A stretch of DNA of 64,000 nt, taken from assembly GCA_046348225.1 (NCBI GenBank), contig JAXMEQ010000002.1:372001-436000 (forward strand), read 5' to 3'. Both the position numbers and the translations under genes were made by a program. Under the pieces are notes generated by a model. It was not told the DNA's origin. It searched no databases and was given only the letters and a program-made list of their open reading frames with translations. Source of the DNA: JAXMEQ01 sp046348225 (GTDB lineage: Bacteria > Pseudomonadota > Gammaproteobacteria > Burkholderiales > Burkholderiaceae_C). Below are positions 55,787-62,994 of the stretch, in pieces; position 1 is the first letter of the stretch; every line of letters begins with the position of its first letter.

Positions 55787-57952
55787 TTGGCCTGGCTTGA
55801 ATCGCTCTCCCTGGGCCTGCGCAGGCGCCTGCCGGTGATCCTGCAGACGGAGGCCGCCGAGTGCGGCCTGGCCTGCCTGGCCATGGTCATGGGCTACCAC
55901 GGTGTCATCACCGACCTGGCCACCCTGCGCGCACGCCATGCCATTTCGATGAAGGGCATGTCGCTGGCGTCGCTGGCGAAGATCGCGCAGGACGAAAAGC
56001 TCGGCTTCCGCGCGGTGCGGCTGCAGCTCAAGGACATGACCAACCTGCGGCTGCCAGCCATCCTGCACTGGGACCTGAACCACTTCGTGGTGCTGCGGTC
56101 CATCAGCGGCAACCAGGTGGTGGTGCACGACCCGGACGTCGGCGAACGTCGCTACGACATGCAGGAGGTGTCGCAGCATTTCACCGGCGTGGCGCTGGAG
56201 CTCTGGCCCGACCCGGGCTTCCAGCCGCGCAAGGAGTCAACACCGATTTCGCTGGCCCAGCTGATCGGACAGGTCACGGGCTTCTGGCCGGCACTGGCCA
56301 AGGTGCTCACGCTGTCACTGGTGCTGCAGATCTTCGTGCTGACCGGGCCGCTGTTCATGCAGTGGATCGTGGACCATGTGGTGGTCTCGCGCGACGCCAA
56401 CCTGCTGGCCACGCTGGCCATCGGCTTCCTGCTGCTGCTGTTCATCCAGCAGGGCGTGGGCATCCTGCGCTCCTGGATGCTGCTGACCATCAACACCTCC
56501 ATCCGGGTGCAGTGGAAGGCCAACATCTTCACCCACCTGCTGCGCCTGCCGCTGGAGTACTTCCAGAAGCGCCACCTGGGTGATGTCGTCTCGCGCACCA
56601 ACTCGATTGACGAAATCCAGCGGGTGCTGACCAGCGCCTTCGTGGAGGCGCTGTTCGACGGCCTGATGATGATCCTCACACTGGTGATGATGTTCATCTA
56701 CAACCCCACCCTGGCGTGGATCGCCATCGTGGCCGTGAGCCTGTACCTGCTGCTGCGGCTGCTGTGGTTCCGGCCGCTGTACCTCGCCACGGAAGAACAG
56801 ATCGTGCGCGGCGCCACGCTGTCGACGCACTTCCTGGAAACCATCCGCGGCATGCGCACCATCAAGCTGTTCTCGCGCCAGCTGGTGCGCCGCAGTGCCT
56901 GGCAGACGCTGCTGATCAATGAAACCAACGCCACGCTCAAGATCCAGAAGCTGCGCATCCTGTACGGCCTGGCGAAGAACGTGCTCAGCGGGGTGTTCAA
57001 CATCGTGCTGCTGTGGATGGGCGCCACGCAGATCCTGGCGGGCAACCTCAGCGTGGGCATGCTGATGGCCTTCCTGGCGTACCGCAGCCAGTTCGATTCA
57101 CGCGTCACCGGGCTGATCGACCAGTTCATCGACCTCAAGATGCTGCAGCTGTACGGCGAGCGCCTGGCCGACGTGGTGCTGACACCCGGCGAAGAGGAGA
57201 TCCGCCGCACCCTGACCGAGCAGAAGCCGGCACAGGCGCCGGAGATCCGCATCGAGAACCTGCGCTTTCGCTATGCCGAGCAGGACCCATGGGTACTGGA
57301 CGGCATCAACCTCAGCGTGCGGCCAGGCGAGGCGGTGGCCATCACGGGCCCGTCGGGCTGCGGCAAAACCACCCTCGCCAACCTGCTGCTCGGTGTGCTC
57401 AAGGCAGGAGAAGGCAGCATCCTCATCGGCGGCGTGCCGCTGGAGAAAATGGGCAATGAAGCCTGGCGCGACCTGGTGGGCACGGTGATGCAGGACGACA
57501 CACTGTTTGCCGGCTCGATCGCCGAGAACATCTGCTTCTTTGACCCGCGCCCCGACAACGAACGCATTGAAGCCTCTGCACGGCTGGCCGCCATCCACAA
57601 GGACATTGAAGGCATGCCCATGGGCTACCAGACCCTGGTGGGCGACATGGGCACCGTGCTGTCGGGCGGGCAGAAGCAGCGCGTGACGCTGGCCCGGGCG
57701 CTTTACAAGCAGCCGCAGGTGCTGCTGCTGGACGAAGCCACCAGCCACCTGGATGTGAAACGCGAGTCACAGGTCAATGCCTCCATCGCGGGACTGAACA
57801 TCACGCGCATCGTGATCGCGCACCGGCCCGAGACCATCGGCGCCGCGCAGCGGGTGATTGAAATGAAGCGTGGCCAGGTGGTGTACGACGGCCCGCCCGA
57901 AGGCTATTTCGAGCGGCTGGGCCTGCAAAGGCCCGGCCTCGCGGCGCCGTGA
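55787..57952 (+). CDS. ABC exporter with N-terminal C39 peptidase domain
   Basis: 721 residues from a TTG start with a strong GGGAGGG site; an ATG at 55771 is out of frame. The C39 peptidase domain (1-130) has Q20, the catalytic C26 (TEAAECGLACLAMV), H99 (LNHFVVL) and D115 (HDPDVG), all needed for cleavage after double glycine. Then six membrane helices (about 165-420) and an ATP-binding domain with Walker A GPSGCGKTT, signature LSGGQKQR and Walker B VLLLDEATS. CvaB-type bacteriocin/microcin exporter and processing protease. Its stop overlaps the next start (GTGA). Confidence 0.94.
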   Translation: MAWLESLSLGLRRRLPVILQTEAAECGLACLAMVMGYHGVITDLATLRARHAISMKGMSLASLAKIAQDEKLGFRAVRLQLKDMTNLRLPAILHWDLNHFVVLRSISGNQVVVHDPDVGERRYDMQEVSQHFTGVALELWPDPGFQPRKESTPISLAQLIGQVTGFWPALAKVLTLSLVLQIFVLTGPLFMQWIVDHVVVSRDANLLATLAIGFLLLLFIQQGVGILRSWMLLTINTSIRVQWKANIFTHLLRLPLEYFQKRHLGDVVSRTNSIDEIQRVLTSAFVEALFDGLMMILTLVMMFIYNPTLAWIAIVAVSLYLLLRLLWFRPLYLATEEQIVRGATLSTHFLETIRGMRTIKLFSRQLVRRSAWQTLLINETNATLKIQKLRILYGLAKNVLSGVFNIVLLWMGATQILAGNLSVGMLMAFLAYRSQFDSRVTGLIDQFIDLKMLQLYGERLADVVLTPGEEEIRRTLTEQKPAQAPEIRIENLRFRYAEQDPWVLDGINLSVRPGEAVAITGPSGCGKTTLANLLLGVLKAGEGSILIGGVPLEKMGNEAWRDLVGTVMQDDTLFAGSIAENICFFDPRPDNERIEASARLAAIHKDIEGMPMGYQTLVGDMGTVLSGGQKQRVTLARALYKQPQVLLLDEATSHLDVKRESQVNASIAGLNITRIVIAHRPETIGAAQRVIEMKRGQVVYDGPPEGYFERLGLQRPGLAAP

Positions 57953-59340
57953 ATCGCCGGCCTGCCCGCCTGACGCGGGTTGCGCGTGCAACCGCTGTGG
58001 CGTGCCTTCTCGTGGTGCAGGGCACCACGCTGCAGGCCCAGACCGGCCTCGAACAATCTGCCGCCGCCCTGCCCGGCAGCAGCGCCTGCCGCGAGCTCAG
58101 CGCGCAAAGCCTTCAGGAACTCACGCTCATGGCGGCCGTGGAGCATGTGATGTGCAAGAGCCCGCTGCTCAACCAGGCCCTGCTGCTGGTGGACGAGCAG
58201 CAGGCTGGCGTGGACCTGGCGCGTTCGGCCCTGCGGCCACGCTTTTCGGCCAGCGCCGAGTTCGCCACCAACCGCATCCCGTCCAGCAACAGTGGAGCCG
58301 GTTCGCTGAGCTCCAGCGTCACCGGTTCGCTGGGGGTGACCTGGGTGCTGTACGACGCCGGCGCCCGCGATGCCAGCGTGGAGCAGTCACGCCAGCTGCT
58401 GAATTCGGCCCGCTCGGCCCAGCAGACGGCGGCCATCAACGCCGTCAACGAGGCGCTGCGGCTCTACGTGGAAGCGGCCACGGCCTGGGCCCGGCTGGAG
58501 GCGCTGCGCGAAACCGAAAGCGTGGCACGCCAGAGCCTGCAGGCGGCCCAGGCCAAGTACGACGCTCAGGTCGCATCGCTGTCCGAAAAGCTGCAGGCAC
58601 AGACCGCACTGGCCCAGGCCACGCTCGACCGGGTGCGGGCCGAAGGCGTCTGGGAAACAGCGCGCGGCCAGCTGGCGGTGGCGATGGGGTTTGCGGTGAA
58701 CACCGAACTGTCACTGGCGCCCATCAGTGCGGCCTTCCCGGCCATCAGCGCGCGCGGCCCGCTGGCGGACTGGATTGAGGAAGCCAAGCGCACCCACCCG
58801 CGGGTGCGCGGCGCGCGGGCCGATGTCCTGGCACTCAGGTCGCGCCTGGACGCGGTGCGCGCAGAAGGCAAGGCGAATGTGCAACTGTCGCTGGGCGCTG
58901 GCAGCACGCGCGACCTGGGGACCCCCGGCGGACGCTTCGAGCACAGCCTCAGTGGCTACGTCATTGCCAGCATTCCGCTGTTCAACCAGGCCGAGCAGCA
59001 GGCGCGCGAGGCGCAGGTGCAGGCCCAGGTGTCAAGCCGCGAGGCCGGAGTGACGCTGGTGGAGCGCGACATCGAGTCCGAGCTCTGGCGCAATGCCAAC
59101 CTGCTGGACACCGAAACCCAGAACCTCAAGGCCGCCAAGATGCTGCTGTACGCGGCCACCCAGAGCTACCAGATCACCTTTGGGCGCTACAAGGCGGGGG
59201 TGGGTTCCATCCTGGAACTGATCAGCACCCAGGTGGCACTGTCCACCGCCCGATCGCAGCTGGCGCAGGCGCAGCTGTCACATGCCCAGGCCCGGCTGAG
59301 GCTGGAGGTGTCGTCGGGGCAGGTGGTACTGAGCAAGTAG
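57949..59340 (+). CDS. TolC-family outer-membrane efflux protein
   Basis: 463 residues from a GTG start overlapping the exporter stop. Signal peptide ends LQAQ-TGLE. Two outer-membrane efflux helical domains with the usual internal duplication (VDLARSALRPRFSASAEFAT and DVLALRSRLDAVRAEGKANV). It completes a dedicated tripartite secretion channel, so this system does not need a housekeeping TolC. Confidence 0.92.
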   Translation: MNRRPARLTRVARATAVACLLVVQGTTLQAQTGLEQSAAALPGSSACRELSAQSLQELTLMAAVEHVMCKSPLLNQALLLVDEQQAGVDLARSALRPRFSASAEFATNRIPSSNSGAGSLSSSVTGSLGVTWVLYDAGARDASVEQSRQLLNSARSAQQTAAINAVNEALRLYVEAATAWARLEALRETESVARQSLQAAQAKYDAQVASLSEKLQAQTALAQATLDRVRAEGVWETARGQLAVAMGFAVNTELSLAPISAAFPAISARGPLADWIEEAKRTHPRVRGARADVLALRSRLDAVRAEGKANVQLSLGAGSTRDLGTPGGRFEHSLSGYVIASIPLFNQAEQQAREAQVQAQVSSREAGVTLVERDIESELWRNANLLDTETQNLKAAKMLLYAATQSYQITFGRYKAGVGSILELISTQVALSTARSQLAQAQLSHAQARLRLEVSSGQVVLSK

Positions 59341-59347
59341 AAAAAGA

Positions 59348-59369
59348 AAAAGCTCCCGAAGGAGCTTTT
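59348..59369. terminator. Bidirectional terminator between the exporter operon and the precursor gene
   Basis: AAAAGCTCC-CGAA-GGAGCTTTT: a 9-bp stem with T runs on both strands. It lies between the converging TolC-like gene (ends 59340) and the small precursor gene (ends 59382). Confidence 0.85.
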
Positions 59370-59381
59370 CTTGTTCACCAC

Positions 59382-59621
59382 TCAGAACGGATCCGGCGGA
59401 GGGCCGGGAGGAGGCGGTGGGGGCGGGGGCGGGGGCGGCGGCGGGGTACCGCAGCCACCACGGCCACTGCTGCTGTTGCTGCTGCCACCACGGCCACCGC
59501 AGCGACCACCCGAAGAATTGCTGCTGCCACCACGGCCGCCTTTGCCCTTCTTCTTGCTGGACTTCTTGCTGCCGCTACCGCCTGCAACCAGTTCCATTTC
59601 CTCGAGACTCAGAACACGCAT
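59382..59621 (-). CDS. Double-glycine leader peptide, microcin/bacteriocin-like precursor
   Basis: 79 residues from the ATG at 59621, preceded by AGGAGA at ideal spacing; an ATG eight codons upstream has no such site. The first 15 residues, MRVLSLEEMELVAGG, match the length and pattern of the colicin V leader (MR.L.L.EL..V.GG). Predicted mature part, 64 residues: a Ser/Lys segment (SGSKKSSKKKGKGG), two copies of a GRGGSSNSS(S)GR unit each followed by one Cys, then 13 prolines, GPPPDPF. The only non-polar side chains besides Pro are the final Phe. It faces an exporter with a C39 peptidase, so secretion and leader removal there are very likely. Antibacterial activity is not shown; a structural or signalling peptide is possible. 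Confidence 0.8.
   Translation of the reverse strand: MRVLSLEEMELVAGGSGSKKSSKKKGKGGRGGSSNSSGGRCGGRGGSSNSSSGRGGCGTPPPPPPPPPPPPPGPPPDPF
59419..59436 (-). repeat. Triple GGGGGC tract in the poly-proline codons
   Basis: Three tandem GGGGGC units on the plus strand inside a longer G-rich run (59412-59447). On the coding strand they are proline codons. Each unit is two codons, so slippage would change proline number without a frameshift. Confidence 0.75.
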
Positions 59622-59745
59622 GTTGTTCTCCTGTGCTTGATTCAACTTTTCCGGCTTTTTGCTGCTGTTGCAACGTCAACCCGGCACTCTACTTCCATCC
59701 GTTTTTGCCAGAGCGCTTACACCCTGAAACTTGTTGTATGGCGCG

Positions 59746-59786
59746 AGTCTAGTCAAAAACACAGCCCGTAACAAGCTTGTTACGGG
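59746..59786 (-). promoter_or_regulatory. Promoter of the precursor gene with a perfect palindromic operator
   Basis: Reverse strand: TTGTTA (59774-59769), 17-base spacer, TAGACT (59751-59746). A perfect 22-bp palindrome, CCCGTAACAAG plus its reverse complement (59765-59786), covers the -35 box. Predicted transcription start about 59739 gives a leader of some 115 bases. A repressor bound there would block RNA polymerase. The same palindrome could also act as a stem after the upstream gene. Confidence 0.6.
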
Positions 59787-59789
59787 AAA

Positions 59790-59811
59790 TTTCGTGCGGA
59801 AATTCACGAAA
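59790..59811. repeat. Second inverted repeat upstream of the precursor promoter
   Basis: TTTCGTG-CGGAAATT-CACGAAA, 7-bp arms, 3 bases from the 22-bp palindrome. May be a second protein-binding site or a hairpin ending the upstream gene's transcript. Confidence 0.5.
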
Positions 59812-59833
59812 AAGCCATCTGTGCAACAAAAAG

Positions 59834-60781
59834 CTACAAAAACAAGGGGCCCGTTTCGACTTCAAAGCTGATCCGGATCTCTTTTCTGGCCCGCCTTGTT
59901 ACAAATGTACGGGTCAAGGCCGGATTGGCATAGTCGCGCAACAGCGGCGGGCGGGCGGTGCTGAAGTAGGCCGGGCCGTTGTCATACATCTCGCTGGCGC
60001 CGGCCAACCCCACGTCCTCCCAGTGCGCGCACACCTGGATCAGGCATGGCGCGTGGGTCACGCCGAGCTGGAGCAGGGCCAGCGCCCGGTGGTAACCATT
60101 GTTGAGCACCATGCGGCCGCCGTAACGGACCACATTCAGCACATTGGTCGTACAGCCCACACTGAGCGCGAGCACCGCCTGCGGATGCCCGTCCGTCACC
60201 AGCCCGGGGATGGCCGACGGCGCCAGCACCTGTGCACCCAGGAAGCGCGCGTCATGGTTGTCGGCCACGAATACCACGCGCTTGCGTTCCTCCTGCGCCA
60301 CCCGGAATCCCACATCAGCGGGCGTCAACGGCAGGCACAGCGCCGCCAGCTCGGCATCGGACAGCGGTGCGCGCAGCGTTTCCGTCATCCTGCGCAGGGT
60401 GGACCGGGTGATGTGCTGCTGGTAAGCCACCAGCTTGTCCAGCTCCACCATGCCGAACGCCACCGGCACACTGGCAAACGTGCTCTGGAAATTGGGCAGT
60501 TTCACCAGCTGGTCGACATGCGCCTGCAGCGCCGGCGACAACGGTTTGACACCGGGCCGGTCGGCCGCCCCCGCCTCGCTGGCCTGCAACTGTTCATAGA
60601 CCTGCGAAGCCGCGCGCCACAGGTCGGCCAGCTCGCCGCGGTCCATGTGGCGGCCACCGACGGCGCGCTCGCGCACAAAGTCAATGAAGTCAGCCAGCCG
60701 CGTGGCGCCCATGAGGCAGACCTCTTCGTCGGTGGGCTCGGCCGGCCGCGGCGACGGCGGCAGGGGTGGCGTTGAAATCAT
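59834..60781 (-). CDS. Uncharacterised protein next to the precursor gene
   Basis: 315 residues from the ATG at 60781. I do not recognise the family. It is soluble, with no signal peptide or membrane helix. A segment GGRMVLNNGYHRALALLQLG (about 232-251) resembles the N-G-x-H-R motif of ParB/sulfiredoxin-like folds, which often bind nucleotides. The N-terminus is Pro-rich, followed by helical segments. It points towards the precursor gene, about 60 bases from its promoter. It could be a maturation, immunity or regulatory partner, or unrelated. Confidence 0.7.
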   Translation of the reverse strand: MISTPPLPPSPRPAEPTDEEVCLMGATRLADFIDFVRERAVGGRHMDRGELADLWRAASQVYEQLQASEAGAADRPGVKPLSPALQAHVDQLVKLPNFQSTFASVPVAFGMVELDKLVAYQQHITRSTLRRMTETLRAPLSDAELAALCLPLTPADVGFRVAQEERKRVVFVADNHDARFLGAQVLAPSAIPGLVTDGHPQAVLALSVGCTTNVLNVVRYGGRMVLNNGYHRALALLQLGVTHAPCLIQVCAHWEDVGLAGASEMYDNGPAYFSTARPPLLRDYANPALTRTFVTRRARKEIRISFEVETGPLFL

Positions 60782-60938
60782 GCGGCATTGTAGGCAGCCG
60801 CCAAGGTATGCCGTGAATGCATGCCTCCATGCGAATAACCTCACGAGATGCAACTACGTGTTGCCGCAGGTCAGCCACTGGAGTATCTTCGTTGGCATCA
60901 AGTTTGCATCACAACAAGGCAACACAAGGAGTTCAAAC

Positions 60939-62084
60939 ATGAACACCCGTAGAAGAACGTTATTGGGAACGGGCTTGGCGGCGGCCATGGGCGGCTGGAG
61001 CAGCGCGGCCTGGAGCCAGGCGAAGCCGGGTGCAACCCGAAAGATCATTTTGGGCCAGTCGGTGCCACTGACGGGTGCGGCCAGTGAAATCGGCCTGGCG
61101 TTCGCTGCCGGCGCCAAGCTGTACGTCGACGCCTTCAACGCGCGCAAGAACAACCCGGGCTGGAACTTCGAGCTGCGCCAGCTCGACGATGGCTACGATC
61201 CCGCCAAGGCCACCGCCAACGCCAAGAAGCTGCTGGACGACGGCGCGGATGTGCTGTTCGGCTTTGTCGGCACCGCCAGTGCCGACGCCGGTGCCGCCGT
61301 GGCCAAGGGTGAGAACGCGCTGTTTTTTGGCCCGTTTGCAGCGTCCGACACGCTGCGCGACGCCAACCACCCCTACGTGTTCCACGTGCGCCCCAGCATG
61401 GCGGACGAAGCGTTCAAGATGGTTCGTCACTGCGCCACGCTGGGCCAGAACCGCATCGCCGTGCTGGCGGAAGACGACACCATGGGCCGCGCCGGCCTGG
61501 CTGCGGTGCAGCAGGCCATTGCCGAGCTGAAGCTGCCGCCGCTGGTGGCGTCGGCCTTTGTGCCTGTCAACAGCGACAAGGTCGACGCGGCGGTCGCCGC
61601 CCTGACGCGGGCACAGCCGCAGGCCATCCTGCAGGTGTCGCTGTTCAACACCACGGCCGCCTTCATCCGCAAGATGCGCAAGGCTGGCTATGCCGGCGCC
61701 TTCATGAACTTCTCGGTCGTGGGCATTGACCCGCTGTTCACCGCGCTGGGCAAGGAAATCGGTGGTGTGGTGGTGTCGCAGGTGGTGCCCTCGCCTCGCA
61801 GTTCGGCCACGCCCATCGTCAAGGAATATCTGGCGGCCATCGACAATTCGGACCAGACCCCGTCGTACGAAAGCCTGGAAGGCTACATCGCCGCCAAGGC
61901 GCTGGCCGAGGCCGTGCGCCGCGCCGGCAAGGGCTTTGACAAGGGCAGCCTGCAGCGCACCATGACCAGCATGACCGACTACGACGTCGGCGGCTTCCGC
62001 ATCAACCTGCGCGCGGGCATGCGCGACTCGGTGCGCGCCATCGACCTGGTCACCATCACGCCCGACGGCAAGATCATCCGCTGA
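60939..62084 (+). CDS. ABC transporter substrate-binding protein, Liv (branched-chain amino acid) type
   Basis: 381 residues. Arg-rich signal (MNTRRRTLLGTGLAAAMGG...AWSQA). The periplasmic-binding fold of peripla_BP_6 is seen in ILGQSVPLTGAASEIGLAF and FGFVGTASADAGAAVAKGEN. AAGGAG lies before the start. No permease or ATPase genes accompany it, so it is an orphan receptor. Ligand unknown; this family also binds aromatic acids and urea. Confidence 0.87.
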   Translation: MNTRRRTLLGTGLAAAMGGWSSAAWSQAKPGATRKIILGQSVPLTGAASEIGLAFAAGAKLYVDAFNARKNNPGWNFELRQLDDGYDPAKATANAKKLLDDGADVLFGFVGTASADAGAAVAKGENALFFGPFAASDTLRDANHPYVFHVRPSMADEAFKMVRHCATLGQNRIAVLAEDDTMGRAGLAAVQQAIAELKLPPLVASAFVPVNSDKVDAAVAALTRAQPQAILQVSLFNTTAAFIRKMRKAGYAGAFMNFSVVGIDPLFTALGKEIGGVVVSQVVPSPRSSATPIVKEYLAAIDNSDQTPSYESLEGYIAAKALAEAVRRAGKGFDKGSLQRTMTSMTDYDVGGFRINLRAGMRDSVRAIDLVTITPDGKIIR

Positions 62085-62099
62085 ACACGCCGGGGCCGT

Positions 62100-62954
62100 T
62101 CAGGGGCGCCCCACCGTTTCGCGCAGCAGGGCGCGCACGCTCGCGTTGGCGTGGTCGCGCGCCTGCGGGTTCGGGCCCACATGCACGCCCTGCCCCGGGT
62201 TCACGCCATTGGGCACATCCATGCGCACGCGCACCGTCCCCACGGCGTTGTCGAAGTCGTGGTAGCTGTCGGGATACACGGTAATGCCAGCGTCCACCTG
62301 TTTTGCCAGCGCCATGCAGGGGCCGGGCGGTGTCCAGTCGTCCAGCGCACCCACCAGCATGACGAGCCGCGTCACGGGCTGGTAGCCGCCCTTCAGCGCG
62401 TCGGAGCACCCGGGGTAAAACGCAATCGCCACTGCCGGACGCACCGCCTGCAATTGCACATCGGCATGGCGGTTGTCGGTCGCGCCCAGCACGGCGCTGC
62501 CGCCATGCGACCAGCCCAGCAGCGCCAGGCGGGCCGGGTCGGCCCAAGGTTGGGCCGCCACCCAGGCCAATGCGGCCAGCGCATCCGCCCGGCGCTGGGC
62601 CTGTGCGATACGCCGCTGGCCGATCTTCTGGGTGCAGATCTCAGACTCGCCGCGCGGCGTCAGGCTGTCGGGAAACAGCACGTTGTAGCCCTCGGCCAAC
62701 AGCATGTCGGCCATGGCCTGGTGGCGCGCGTTGAGCTGGCCCTTGCGCGGGCCGGTGGTGGCGTACAGCCCGCCACAGCCGTGCAGGGCCACCACGGTCG
62801 CGCGCGACGGCTGTGCAGGCCGGAACAACCAGGCATTGAGCGGCGTGCCATCCGGGCTGCTGAAGGTGACAGCCGCGGGTTGGGCGCGGGCCTGCACCAA
62901 CCAACCCGCACAACCGAGCATCAAAACAAAAAGTGCCCGCAGCCCGCGTCGCAT
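62100..62954 (-). CDS. Exported dienelactone-hydrolase-like alpha/beta hydrolase
   Basis: 284 residues. Nucleophile elbow GWSHGGSAVL, oxyanion region ALHGCGGLY, acid region VGALDDWTP and catalytic His in DSYHDFDNA. Signal peptide at the N-terminus (MRRGLRALFVLMLGCAGWLVQARA). The start codon and the next five codons (MRRGLR) lie inside copy F of the 46-bp repeat, which thus supplies the basic n-region of the signal. Substrate unknown. Confidence 0.84.
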   Translation of the reverse strand: MRRGLRALFVLMLGCAGWLVQARAQPAAVTFSSPDGTPLNAWLFRPAQPSRATVVALHGCGGLYATTGPRKGQLNARHQAMADMLLAEGYNVLFPDSLTPRGESEICTQKIGQRRIAQAQRRADALAALAWVAAQPWADPARLALLGWSHGGSAVLGATDNRHADVQLQAVRPAVAIAFYPGCSDALKGGYQPVTRLVMLVGALDDWTPPGPCMALAKQVDAGITVYPDSYHDFDNAVGTVRVRMDVPNGVNPGQGVHVGPNPQARDHANASVRALLRETVGRP

Positions 62955-62982
62955 CTGCGTGAGGCGCTATGAAAACAATAGC
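62937..62982 (+). repeat. 46-bp interspersed repeat, copy F (start of the hydrolase gene)
   Basis: CCGCAGCCCGCG, CTGCGTGAGGC and GCTATGAAAACAATAGC. It lies between alaS and the hydrolase gene and overlaps the hydrolase start in antisense. Confidence 0.84.
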
Positions 62983-62994
62983 GGACGGCAGCGC

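Noticed and set aside
59622..59645. Longer start for the precursor peptide (eight more residues)
   Set aside because: The downstream ATG has an ideal AGGAGA site and gives the canonical 15-residue leader.
59834..60781. Immunity protein assignment for the gene next to the precursor
   Set aside because: Microcin immunity proteins are usually small and membrane-bound; this is a 315-residue soluble protein, so the role is left open.
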